This document shows positions 1-6,643 of a stretch of DNA of 44,145 bases, piece by piece. This DNA comes from a virus, in IMG/VR virus record IMGVR_UViG_3300048834_000255, positions 1 to 44,145 of that record; one strand, 5' to 3'. How positions within the stretch are numbered: the first letter of the stretch is position 1; the number at the start of each line of letters is the position of its first letter. Position numbers and translations under genes: made by a program. The notes under the pieces were generated by a model. That model searched no databases. It saw only the letters and a program-made list of their open reading frames with translations, and was not told where the DNA came from.

Positions 1-137
1 TCTATTCTTCTCTAAGGGTTATCTCCCTTTCAACTTCTAACAACTCATGCAACTTTTCTATGTATTCTTCTCTCTTATCTTTCTCTAGGTAGTCGAGCAG
101 ATTTTCCCTCATTTTAATCAACTCATCATCGTCTTTA
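1..137. repeat. Terminal direct repeat, left copy
   Basis: These 137 bases recur at 44009-44145 with a single mismatch (t at position 11 here, a in the other copy). The simplest reading is a circular or terminally redundant genome whose assembly closes on itself. The repeat lies inside the coding sequence of a small minus-strand gene (2..166), where the mismatch changes codon 52 from AGA (Arg) to AGT (Ser), so both copies stay open. Confidence 0.93.
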
Positions 138-166
138 TTGGCAAAATCGCCATAGTGGATAGCCAT
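2..166 (-). CDS. Small charged helical protein, 54 aa
   Basis: I do not recognise a family. It runs ATG to TAG, is rich in Glu, Lys, Asp and Leu, and looks almost wholly helical (DYLEKDKREEYIEKLHELLE in the middle). It is the last gene of the minus-strand set led by the amidoligase gene and lies two bases after the stop of the gene at 168..293. The right-end repeat carries its 3' part again with one Arg/Ser change at residue 52. There is no Shine-Dalgarno sequence before the ATG. On the circle its 3' end faces the bidirectional hairpin at 43973-44002. Confidence 0.6.
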   Translation of the reverse strand: MAIHYGDFANKDDDELIKMRENLLDYLEKDKREEYIEKLHELLEVEREITLREE

Positions 167-167
167 A

Positions 168-293
168 TTATTTCATTAGCCTTAATAATAGTCCTTTAGC
201 TGTTCTAAAGATAACATTATCTCCCTTAGCTATTGGGCTATCAATTAAGAGCCTTAGAAGTTTTTTTAGGTCTAATAAGTTTTTATTGCTCAT
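168..293 (-). CDS. Small hypothetical protein, 41 aa
   Basis: It has no recognisable family. It is basic, leucine-rich and probably helical. Its ATG overlaps the last codons of the upstream glutamine amidotransferase gene (overlap 283-293, different frame), and the next gene starts two bases after its stop, which fits a translationally coupled operon. A role with its two enzyme neighbours is possible but nothing in the sequence shows it. Confidence 0.55.
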   Translation of the reverse strand: MSNKNLLDLKKLLRLLIDSPIAKGDNVIFRTAKGLLLRLMK

Positions 294-1434
294 GTTGGAA
301 GTCTAATTCTTCTTGATAATCAAGGCCATTGTATTGATCCGTAATCCTACTATCTATGGTATCGAGAAGACTATCTAGTGTCTTTCTCCTATTCTCAAGC
401 CTATTTATCATATTTTTATCGACTTGAAGCATTGTCTCCCATTCAAGAATCTCGTCAACTTGATTGAACTCTTCTAAGGCGAAGTCTTGTATATCTTCTA
501 GGGTCGCACCCTCACTAAGCCATGCTTGGATACTACAATCAGTCACTGAAGCCTGTTTGAAGTATTGCAAGGCCGAGACTTTAGGTGCGTGCTGGATAAG
601 GCTTTCTGTTGGCTCATCGTCATTATTAACAGTGCTAAAGCCAACAGGATACTTGCTGTTGTCATAAGCATAGTTATAACCAAAGTCGCATTTTTGCTCT
701 GTTATCTCGCTTGTTTCATAGTCAAAGCGGTATAACTTATGAGGCTCAACGCTATCCTTTGTATCTCCAACACTCTTAAGGCAGAAAGCCTCACCGTCTA
801 GCTCTAAAAAGAGCGGGTTAGCATAATTTCGACCATAGTATAGAGCCTTTGCTATACCATCTCTAGTTACTTGCAAGGCAATTAAGGCCATTGATCCCTT
901 AGCTTCTACAGAATCGGACTTGCCCTCGATCCTCCTTGCTAACTCGATAGCTACAGCCTCGCTATCATTAAACTTAACTTCTTTAGGGTAAACGTATTTT
1001 TGCCCATTAGAGCAAGTCCAGTTTTCCTTTAGGGTAATCTCTGTTGTGTACTTATAGCCCAGCTTTTCGTGGGCTACCTTGAGAGTGTCGTCATTGGAGA
1101 TAACGCCATTATGAGCCACATAATAGACATGCTCTAATTCTGGGTTATCTACAAGGATAGGGTGAGAACACTCTGGTATGTTTATCGTGCTGGTGGGGAA
1201 GCGATGATGGAACAAGATAGCATTTAGGGGTGATTTTCTTAACTCATGCAACTTCTTAATCATCTCCTTTTCACTTGCCTCCCTATGATAAAGAGCAATT
1301 TCTTTCGTGCCTAGATTGAAGGCTACAAGTCCAAAGCCTTCCGATCCTCTAGACTTTTGAGCCTCGTATCTCTTTAGAACTGATTTTGAGACACTGTACT
1401 GGTTTGTTTTATGGTAGTAAGTTAGTCCGCACAT
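283..1434 (-). CDS. Class II glutamine amidotransferase (Ntn hydrolase), 383 aa
   Basis: It begins MCG, placing Cys2 as the N-terminal nucleophile exposed after Met removal, as in GlmS and asparagine synthetase glutaminase domains; this fixes the start. Other family marks are HHRF at 76-79 (the Arg that binds the glutamine carboxylate), SHP at 90-92, HNG at 108-110 (oxyanion hole) and NDSEA at 156-160. The family releases ammonia from glutamine and normally passes it to a fused or partner synthase. No synthase domain is seen in the remaining 180 or so residues, which are acidic and helical. The upstream operon neighbour is an amidoligase-fold protein, so I infer that this enzyme feeds it ammonia. 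No Shine-Dalgarno sequence precedes the ATG. Confidence 0.85.
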   Translation of the reverse strand: MCGLTYYHKTNQYSVSKSVLKRYEAQKSRGSEGFGLVAFNLGTKEIALYHREASEKEMIKKLHELRKSPLNAILFHHRFPTSTINIPECSHPILVDNPELEHVYYVAHNGVISNDDTLKVAHEKLGYKYTTEITLKENWTCSNGQKYVYPKEVKFNDSEAVAIELARRIEGKSDSVEAKGSMALIALQVTRDGIAKALYYGRNYANPLFLELDGEAFCLKSVGDTKDSVEPHKLYRFDYETSEITEQKCDFGYNYAYDNSKYPVGFSTVNNDDEPTESLIQHAPKVSALQYFKQASVTDCSIQAWLSEGATLEDIQDFALEEFNQVDEILEWETMLQVDKNMINRLENRRKTLDSLLDTIDSRITDQYNGLDYQEELDFQHEQ

Positions 1435-1451
1435 TTTTTTAATTTGTTAGT

Positions 1452-3131
1452 TTATAGGGTTTCTTGTGTATCTACCTCATTTGAGCCATCAACAAAGTAA
1501 GCGTACACGCTGTTAAACGCATCGTCACTGCGTGCCGTTATATGCTCGCCTCTTGCTGGCGTATTTGGCTCTCTAGACATCATTGGAAAGCTAGATCTTT
1601 GAGCTGGTTGGCCTATTGGCGATGGGTCTATTTCTTCGTCTCTGGTGTCTGAATCATTTAGCTTATTGAACTTGTGAAGCCTCTCCACGATGTACTCTTG
1701 AGTTTCTTTCTTAATGCCGAACATTTTACACATTATTATGGCCTTTCTTATTAGGTGAGTTTCCGTTGATAGAATACGGTAAGCCATGGCCTCATCTAGT
1801 GGTGCTTGTGCGATACGGTCTAGGATAGTCTGGTGTATGTCTATCCATCGAATAATCTTCTCGCTGTTAAGTGTTGGAGAATGGTATCGGAACTCTATCG
1901 TAGATCCATTCATTCTCAAAAGAGGCTCTAAGTTAAAACCAGTATATCTAGAGCTATCTTTACCCATTTTCCTATTTTGAGCCTCTGCCAACTGCCGATC
2001 TTTTTTCTTTCTGCGGTCTATCTTGTACCACAAGACTTCTAATTCTTCCCAGTCTCTTAAGTCTCGCACCTCATCTAGTGAATAAATAGAGCTTGAGGCC
2101 TTGCAGAATGTGTTAGTACGTCTTCCGCTAGGTATCATTCCTCTAAACACATCATCGAAGATAAGATATGTGTACCAGAGATCCCTTAGCCTATTAAACT
2201 CAATGCCTTTTTGAGATGGTAAGGGCTGTTCCTCATCTTCTACAATTTCGCACCGCCACCCATCAGGGATAGGCCCGACTGCAGAACTTATCTCACGTTC
2301 TGTAAGCCCTACAGGAACATCGGATATCCTATTCATAATGTTCCCCACCGCATTTCTAATATACAACGTGCCTATTTTTGCCCTTTCTTTCTTGTCATCA
2401 TCTTTAGGCCTTTTAAACTCTGGGGCGTGAAGATGTAGGTGATAGCCACAACTATCATTAACAAATAGTCCTGCTTTATATGCCACGCTACCTAGTTTTT
2501 CAATCTCTTTTTCCCCTGCTATCCCTGCCATTCTAGGTGATATAAGCTCTAAATTGCCGATCGAGTTTTTACTAGATCTTATGGAACCATCATTAGAATA
2601 TCCCCAACTTTTACTTATAACCTCGGCAAGTTTTTTCTTAGAATCAGTCTTTGTATATAAGCACTCTAGCTCTATCCCAAACATTCTAGGAGAGGTTATA
2701 ACCTTTCCCTTTTTATTGCTTATAAGTGTTTCGTCTTTTAAGTTGGGAGAATAACTTAAACCGCTTCCCTCCTCGTCTTCGTCTTCGTCATCATCATCGC
2801 GACTACAATCTCGACAATACCCACTCTCGCCTGCTTCGTTATCGCGTGTGAATCCGCCTCCACAATCATTACAATGAAAACAGCCCAAATCGTCATAACA
2901 TGATTGACAATAGTTTCTAGCTCTAATACCGTCACTCACAGTATAAACGTCCTCACTATGAACCATCTCGTCACAATTCTGACAAATATAATAATGCTCT
3001 TCGACACAATCAGCACAAATAGTGCCATCTCTTGTCTCACTAACCTCATTAGAAGGAACATTTCCATGACAACACTGACATTCCACTCTCTCTATTTCCT
3101 CATTTTCCTCATTTGGTGTCACATTTGGCAT
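1452..3131 (-). CDS. Zinc-ribbon plus amidoligase (COOH-NH2 ligase) protein, 559 aa
   Basis: Residues 18-110 hold four or more CxxC pairs (CQCC, CADC, CQNC, CQSC, CNDC, CRDC), that is, tandem zinc ribbons, followed by an Asp/Glu tract. From about 148 the protein reads like the Amidoligase_2 family of the glutamine-synthetase-like fold: FGIELE (151-156), DGSI (181-184), ELISP (195-199), GYHLHLH (229-235) and a later IEFRYHSP. That family is predicted to form amide bonds between a carboxylate and an amine using ATP. The substrate is unknown. I prefer the internal Met (MPNVTPNEE) over an in-frame ATG 33 bases upstream at 3164, because the extra residues are hydrophobic and unlike the rest. The glutamine amidotransferase gene follows 17 bases downstream. 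Confidence 0.75.
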   Translation of the reverse strand: MPNVTPNEENEEIERVECQCCHGNVPSNEVSETRDGTICADCVEEHYYICQNCDEMVHSEDVYTVSDGIRARNYCQSCYDDLGCFHCNDCGGGFTRDNEAGESGYCRDCSRDDDDEDEDEEGSGLSYSPNLKDETLISNKKGKVITSPRMFGIELECLYTKTDSKKKLAEVISKSWGYSNDGSIRSSKNSIGNLELISPRMAGIAGEKEIEKLGSVAYKAGLFVNDSCGYHLHLHAPEFKRPKDDDKKERAKIGTLYIRNAVGNIMNRISDVPVGLTEREISSAVGPIPDGWRCEIVEDEEQPLPSQKGIEFNRLRDLWYTYLIFDDVFRGMIPSGRRTNTFCKASSSIYSLDEVRDLRDWEELEVLWYKIDRRKKKDRQLAEAQNRKMGKDSSRYTGFNLEPLLRMNGSTIEFRYHSPTLNSEKIIRWIDIHQTILDRIAQAPLDEAMAYRILSTETHLIRKAIIMCKMFGIKKETQEYIVERLHKFNKLNDSDTRDEEIDPSPIGQPAQRSSFPMMSREPNTPARGEHITARSDDAFNSVYAYFVDGSNEVDTQETL

Positions 3132-3164
3132 AAGTGATAATTGATAACTTATAATGTATAACAT

Positions 3165-3260
3165 TAACTAACATATCATATATAAAAATAACTACAATAT
3201 TTATTATCCCCATGTTATACACATTTATCTATTGTGGCTTTAAATAAAATAGTGTAGTCT
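3165..3260. promoter_or_regulatory. Divergent intergenic region with a DnaA box
   Basis: This AT-rich spacer separates the minus-strand amidoligase operon from the plus-strand early side. It contains TTATACACA at 3215-3223, a match to the DnaA box consensus TTATNCACA. A possible plus-strand promoter is TTGTGG with a 17-base spacer to TAGTCT, just before the structured RNA at 3261; the -10 is weak, so this is tentative. No Shine-Dalgarno sequence or clear TATAAT is seen for the minus gene. Confidence 0.4.
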
Positions 3261-3383
3261 CTTATCCAGAGCATGGTCGCTAGGGATACTGTCTTCAAGG
3301 GTATAATGGTGAAAACTGCGATATTCCTTGAGGGGCGACCACAAGCTTAAACGGTATTCCTATCGACTATGCTCTTTTATAAG
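3261..3383 (+). ncRNA. Candidate structured RNA or leader with a 22-bp rod stem
   Basis: Bases 3268-3289 pair with 3354-3375 over 22 positions, with two G-U wobbles and one C-U mismatch. An outer CTTAT (3261-3265) pairs with ATAAG (3379-3383). Inside, TCAAGG (3295-3300) pairs with CCTTGA (3326-3331), and a GAAA tetraloop can close within that arm. TGGTCGC (3274-3280), part of the long stem, is also perfectly complementary to GCGACCA (3335-3341), so two folds compete. The element ends 16 bases before the ATG at 3400. It has no U-run, so it is not a simple terminator. It could be a regulatory 5' leader or a free-standing RNA. Confidence 0.55.
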
Positions 3384-3399
3384 CTAATCATATAAAAAT

Positions 3400-3603
3400 A
3401 TGAGCAAGCTCAAGACATTAGCAAGAAAGCTGTTATCTTCCGACATTAGGACACTAGTCAAGGCTGGTTTCCTAAATGCCGACCTTACCACAGCAGAAAG
3501 AGGCCGAGCAGGTATAGACGCTCTCATTATTGAGAAGTATATGCCCGAATTGGTCGCTATGGCCGAGGAAAGAATTGAGGAAGACAAGTGCGAGTGTAAA
3601 TAG
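3400..3603 (+). CDS. Small hypothetical protein, 67 aa
   Basis: It runs ATG to TAG, is helical and charged, with a basic N-terminus (MSKLKTLARKLL) and an acidic end finishing in CECK. I do not recognise a family. It forms its own transcription unit: the structured RNA at 3261-3383 lies directly upstream and two look-alike terminators follow at 3642-3709. The region before the ATG is AT-rich without a Shine-Dalgarno sequence. An antisense reading frame covers the same stretch, but the plus-strand frame has the better context. Confidence 0.6.
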   Translation: MSKLKTLARKLLSSDIRTLVKAGFLNADLTTAERGRAGIDALIIEKYMPELVAMAEERIEEDKCECK

Positions 3604-3641
3604 CCCAACCTTACATCTCTAGCGAGAGCTAGACATCACAG

Positions 3642-3667
3642 AAAGACACGGCGGAAGTCGTGTCTTT
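3642..3667 (+). terminator. First of two twin terminators
   Basis: AAAGACACG (3642-3650) pairs with CGTGTCTTT (3659-3667) around an 8-base loop, with further T residues after the stem. It follows the stop of the 67-aa gene by 38 bases. The A-run on the left also lets it act on minus-strand transcription. Confidence 0.8.
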
Positions 3668-3683
3668 TTGTTTACCAAACATT

Positions 3684-3709
3684 AAAGACACGCCTAGCGT
3701 GTCTTTTTT
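3684..3709 (+). terminator. Second of two twin terminators
   Basis: AAAGACACGC (3684-3693) pairs with GCGTGTCTTT (3697-3706) around CTA, followed by T residues to 3709. The stem repeats that of the terminator just upstream, as if the hairpin had been duplicated. Confidence 0.85.
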
Positions 3710-3815
3710 GTTATACAACCCAACCTGAAAAACCCTGATAAGTTTGGGGTATTTGGGATCTTTTCACACCTAACAGAACCCGTAAATTATTAATTGAAAT
3801 AATCTAACTGCCTAA

Positions 3816-4130
3816 ATGAAACTTACTAACCAAAGAGAAATATTTAGAGCTATTCACACTCTACTTAAGAAATCTGACTTTGAAGCGACTGTGGCTAAGC
3901 TATTGGGATCTAGTGGCGAGGGTTTCGTAATCAACAAGGAATTTAACCTTATAAGTTTGGGCAATAATTTTAAGATCAGCTTAGTTAGCACACTAGAAAC
4001 CAGACTTCTAACAGCTTTGATTAGGCTTGAGAAACTTGCCAATCTTGGGGCAAGAAATCGTAGTGAGCAACTTGAGGTCAATAAAGATATAGAGTTTTTA
4101 AGGAAGTTTATTTCCAGAAACACAAAATAA
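3816..4130 (+). CDS. Hypothetical helical protein, 104 aa
   Basis: It runs ATG to TAA with no recognised family. The sequence is amphipathic and probably helical at both ends (REIFRAIHTLLKKSDFE; ETRLLTALIRLEKLANLG), with a short strand-like middle. It starts about 105 bases after the twin terminators, so it needs its own promoter. An ATTATT/AATAAT dyad lies shortly upstream and might be regulatory. It is convergent with the HTH gene at 4138..4494, with only seven bases between the stops and no terminator visible. Confidence 0.6.
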   Translation: MKLTNQREIFRAIHTLLKKSDFEATVAKLLGSSGEGFVINKEFNLISLGNNFKISLVSTLETRLLTALIRLEKLANLGARNRSEQLEVNKDIEFLRKFISRNTK

Positions 4131-4137
4131 AGCGACT

Positions 4138-4494
4138 CTACTTCAAGATAACAACGATCTTTTCTTGTTCTTGGGCTGGGGCATTGCCCGGCTCTAGTTT
4201 CTCTATAGCCAATTTAATAGCTGTATTCTTAGCCCCTAAGTCACCATCTTGGGTTAAAACTTTTACATGTTCTTGGGCTATCTGAGCCATTGTAATGTGC
4301 TTTAAGATTTCTTCCTTATATGAAGAACGCTCTAGAGCTTGGAAATTATCAGTCCTGATTAAGTTTGTAACGTTGGCAGGGCTAACGCCAGCTTCTTTGG
4401 CAGCGTCTTTTGGCCTCATACCCTTCTGAAGCCCTAACCACAACTTACCTGATTTTGTATTTAAATTTGGCTTCTTCCCTATCTTTTTTGGCAT
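4138..4494 (-). CDS. HTH protein; repressor-like or small terminase-like, 118 aa
   Basis: A basic N-terminus (MPKKIGKKP) precedes a helix-turn-helix at about 27-50 (MRPKDAAKEAGVSPANVTNL). The second half is helical and ends in an acidic, Pro-rich and then hydrophobic tail. The pattern of HTH plus a helical oligomerisation region fits either a phage regulator or a terminase small subunit; no other small terminase is evident beside the large one. Its position, divergent from the early operon with a dyad in between, favours regulation. Its promoter is an extended -10 (TGTTATAAT, 4501-4509 reversed) six bases before the ATG, so the mRNA is probably leaderless. Confidence 0.6.
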   Translation of the reverse strand: MPKKIGKKPNLNTKSGKLWLGLQKGMRPKDAAKEAGVSPANVTNLIRTDNFQALERSSYKEEILKHITMAQIAQEHVKVLTQDGDLGAKNTAIKLAIEKLEPGNAPAQEQEKIVVILK

Positions 4495-4618
4495 AAAAAT
4501 ATTATAACACGAACCCTATACACAACCTTATCCACAGTTATCGTTATAACTATATTGACAACAATTCTTATACAAGTAAGCTGGATAGTGTGCTTATTAA
4601 AAGTTAAGAATAATAATT
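4495..4618. promoter_or_regulatory. Divergent control region: leaderless promoter, dyad operator, DnaA box
   Basis: Four marks lie in 124 bases. TATAAT on the minus strand (4501-4506) is six bases from the HTH gene's ATG, with TG one base before it. A DnaA-type box TTATCCACA occupies 4528-4536. A perfect dyad AGTTAT-CGTT-ATAACT occupies 4536-4551. TTGACA (4555-4560) points toward the early genes on the plus strand, though its -10 (TAAGCT at 16 bp spacing) is weak. This arrangement looks like a regulatory switch controlled by the HTH protein; that link is inference. Confidence 0.5.
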
Positions 4619-4870
4619 ATGCCTAAGAATTTTAGTGGGAAAATTTTAGCGAGATTTATGAGTAAGTCAGAACTTGCAGACTTCACCAGTAAATATGATG
4701 CCAATAGGTTGTATGGTGGAAGAACTAAGGAAGCCACCCCTCAAGATTTTAAGATCCTTGAAGCATATAAGTCAGGTATTACAGACATGAAGGAGCTTAC
4801 AAAGAAGTTTAACACTACAAGAGGCCGCATCCAGTTCTCCCTATTAAGAGCATCCCTAGCTACTATCTAA
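4619..4870 (+). CDS. Small HTH-like protein, 83 aa (tandem paralogue 1)
   Basis: It shares a frame of conserved residues with the next gene: KI..RFM..S.L..F...Y..NR near the start, then AT..D..IL..YK.G and a C-terminal helix-turn-helix-like part (ELTKKFNTTRGRIQFSL). The pair clearly arose by duplication. The C-terminal half probably binds DNA. It is the first gene of the early operon, with one base between its stop and the next ATG. The upstream sequence is AT-rich without a Shine-Dalgarno site. Confidence 0.7.
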   Translation: MPKNFSGKILARFMSKSELADFTSKYDANRLYGGRTKEATPQDFKILEAYKSGITDMKELTKKFNTTRGRIQFSLLRASLATI

Positions 4871-4871
4871 C

Positions 4872-5120
4872 ATGATCGCTTACCAAAGAAAGATCATGGA
4901 GAGGTTTATGACTGAAAGTCAGCTCAAAAACTTCCAACAAGAATACAAAGATAATAGAAAGACTAGAGATAGAGATTCCATTCTTGCAACAGATAGAGAC
5001 CTACTTATTCTTATGGATTATAAGAAGGGTCTGACATATAGTGAGTTATGCCGTAAGTATAGGGTTGGCAGAACATCAATTCAAAGTTCAATTAGAATAG
5101 CAGCCTTAAGTAAAATCTAA
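4872..5120 (+). CDS. Small HTH-like protein, 82 aa (tandem paralogue 2)
   Basis: It is a paralogue of the preceding gene with the same order: KIMERFMTESQL, ATDRDLLILMDYKKGL and an HTH-like end (ELCRKYRVGRTSIQSSI). The paralogues align end to end without large gaps, and identity is low enough that the duplication is not recent. Its stop codon shares the A of the next gene's ATG (TAATG), suggesting translational coupling. A transcriptional or replication-control role is plausible but unproven. Confidence 0.7.
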   Translation: MIAYQRKIMERFMTESQLKNFQQEYKDNRKTRDRDSILATDRDLLILMDYKKGLTYSELCRKYRVGRTSIQSSIRIAALSKI

Positions 5121-5275
5121 TGATTTATAGAGCCACGATTAAGAACGAAGATTGGTACGAAGTAGTTTTGGTCGAGGCTGAAAACTTACAGGGAGTTGAG
5201 GCGAAGATTAACGCTGAGTACCCAGAACACAAAATAACTGCTATAACTGAAGACCTAGCCATAGCCATATTGTGA
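5120..5275 (+). CDS. Small hypothetical protein, 51 aa
   Basis: It begins MIYRATIKNEDWYEV and has alternating strand-helix-strand character, like a small alpha/beta fold (EAENLQGVEAKINAEYP reads as a helix). No family is recognised. It is coupled on both sides: its ATG overlaps the previous stop (TAATG), and its TGA overlaps the GTG start of the next gene (GTGA). Confidence 0.6.
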   Translation: MIYRATIKNEDWYEVVLVEAENLQGVEAKINAEYPEHKITAITEDLAIAIL

Positions 5276-5460
5276 AAAGAAAACTAACCATAGATAAAAT
5301 TAAACAGATTCCCGCTTGGCTTGAGGAAGGACTAACCCGTAAGCAGATAGCGGAGAAACTTGAAGTCCATCCACAGACGGTTAGCTTTTGGCTACGCCGT
5401 TTGAAGTGGGCAAATGTGAAGTTAAAAATTAAACCAGGGCCACGGCCATTAAAGTTATGA
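5272..5460 (+). CDS. Small HTH DNA-binding protein, 62 aa
   Basis: It has a homeodomain-like/resolvase-type helix-turn-helix (LTRKQIAEKLEVHPQTVSFW, about residues 21-40) followed by a basic tail (KLKIKPGPRP). It starts with GTG overlapping the previous stop, and its TGA overlaps the next ATG (ATGA). Such small HTH proteins commonly act as phage regulators; no catalytic domain is present. Confidence 0.7.
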   Translation: MKRKLTIDKIKQIPAWLEEGLTRKQIAEKLEVHPQTVSFWLRRLKWANVKLKIKPGPRPLKL

Positions 5461-5933
5461 TCTACAACATAGATAAAATAGAGCAAGTTACATCATCTAA
5501 AGGAACCCAGTATTGGCGTGCCGACTTATCTTCGGGGACTGAGCTTTGGGTTGGTGTAGCCATCTTCGGTGGCTTTGAAGATAAAGACTTGGTTGTTGGT
5601 GGAAAGATAGATGGTGAACTCAAGGAAAAGGAATACATGGGTAAGCCTTCCTACACTCTAGATGCCCCTATGAAGGCCAAAACGGCCTCAGGAGGAGCGT
5701 TTAAGCAGAAGATGATAGAAGAGACAATGGATAGAAAGGAAAAGTCTATTTCTAACTTCCAGGCCTCTAAGGAGGAGTCAATTAAATTGGCCGGAGCTCA
5801 AAGAGATGCTGTCCTTCTCGTTACCACCTTCTATAAGGATGTGGGTATGCACGACAAGGAGATCAAGGACAAGGTAATAGAGTTTAGGGATTGGCTTCTG
5901 TCTGATGATTTCACAGACAGAGTCCCCTTCTAA
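5457..5933 (+). CDS. Probable OB-fold, ssDNA-binding-like protein, 158 aa
   Basis: The first 75 residues alternate short strands in an OB-like pattern (IEQVTSSKGTQYWRADLSS, ELWVGVAIFG, VVGGKIDGEL, PSYTLDAP). The next part is a charged helical region, and the C-terminus (KEIKDKVIEFRDWLLSDDF) is acidic. An OB fold with an acidic C-terminus in a replication region suggests a single-strand DNA-binding role, but the family is not certain. It overlaps the HTH gene upstream by four bases. Confidence 0.5.
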   Translation: MIYNIDKIEQVTSSKGTQYWRADLSSGTELWVGVAIFGGFEDKDLVVGGKIDGELKEKEYMGKPSYTLDAPMKAKTASGGAFKQKMIEETMDRKEKSISNFQASKEESIKLAGAQRDAVLLVTTFYKDVGMHDKEIKDKVIEFRDWLLSDDFTDRVPF

Positions 5934-5938
5934 CCCAA

Positions 5939-6070
5939 ATGGACATACTCGAAAGATTAAGAGAGGTAGCTAAATGCTACGATGACTTTCAGCTACTTAA
6001 ATGGTTACAAGACAACGAGAAGGAACTAAAATCTTTAGGTCTTCTTAAACCTAAACCAGAAGATGATTAA
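5939..6070 (+). CDS. Small hypothetical protein, 43 aa
   Basis: The ATG lies five bases after the preceding stop, and the 3' end overlaps the next gene by eight bases. It is charged and helical (MDILERLREVAKCYDDFQLL), ending in PKPEDD. No family is recognised. The coupled position is the main reason to accept it. Confidence 0.5.
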   Translation: MDILERLREVAKCYDDFQLLKWLQDNEKELKSLGLLKPKPEDD

Positions 6071-6290
6071 TAAATTACCAACTAAGATGAAGAAAACTTG
6101 TGAGACCGAGAAAAGGTTTTTATTCTGGAAATATAAAAAAATATCACACGACTGGATCTATGATATTCCCACAATAAAACCAAAAGAAGAGCGTGAGTGT
6201 AGGAGGTGTGGTAAAAAACAAGCCTTATGGGCGACATATAAAGACTCCCACAGCGGTCATTATTTCGAGGACTGGAGAAACACTAACTAA
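6063..6290 (+). CDS. Small zinc-ribbon-like protein, 75 aa
   Basis: It contains CRRC (in ECRRCGKKQALW) and further upstream a Cys (KKTCETEK) and a His (SHDW), a possible one-zinc fold of the kind seen in small phage proteins. It is aromatic-rich and basic. The ATG overlaps the previous gene by eight bases. The role is unknown. Confidence 0.55.
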   Translation: MINKLPTKMKKTCETEKRFLFWKYKKISHDWIYDIPTIKPKEERECRRCGKKQALWATYKDSHSGHYFEDWRNTN

Positions 6291-6297
6291 AATTACA

Positions 6298-6633
6298 ATG
6301 TTCGTAACAAAAAAGAGATTTGAGGAATTGGAGGGGAGAATAGACAAGGCAGAGCAAGTAGTGCGTGAGTTATATGAGTTAGCAAACACGCTAGGCTATG
6401 TCAGAAAAAGCAGGGCGGTGAAAGTTGGGGGTTGGTTCGGCGACCCAGACACCGCGAAGCTAGAGTATTACTGGGAGAAGAAGGGGGACAAAGCTACTCA
6501 GGTTCAAAGATTAACCGAAGAACTGTTTAAGGGGCTTACAGGGGAAGAGCTCTCAGGGGTCTCCATTGTCAAACCAAAGCGTAAGTACCCCAAGAAAAAG
6601 AATAAGGCAGGTCGCCCAAGGAAGAGTAAGTAG
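6298..6633 (+). CDS. Basic protein with an AT-hook-like tail, 111 aa
   Basis: I use the ATG at 6298, seven bases after the previous stop, instead of an in-frame start more than 100 bases upstream that would overlap the previous gene heavily. The N-terminal half is a coiled-coil-like helix (FEELEGRIDKAEQVVRELYE). The last 20 or so residues are strongly basic and contain GRP flanked by basic residues (NKAGRPRKSK), the core of an AT-hook. DNA binding is likely. A long structured RNA follows its stop after 10 bases. Confidence 0.6.
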   Translation: MFVTKKRFEELEGRIDKAEQVVRELYELANTLGYVRKSRAVKVGGWFGDPDTAKLEYYWEKKGDKATQVQRLTEELFKGLTGEELSGVSIVKPKRKYPKKKNKAGRPRKSK

Positions 6634-6643
6634 TTCTTTAAAA

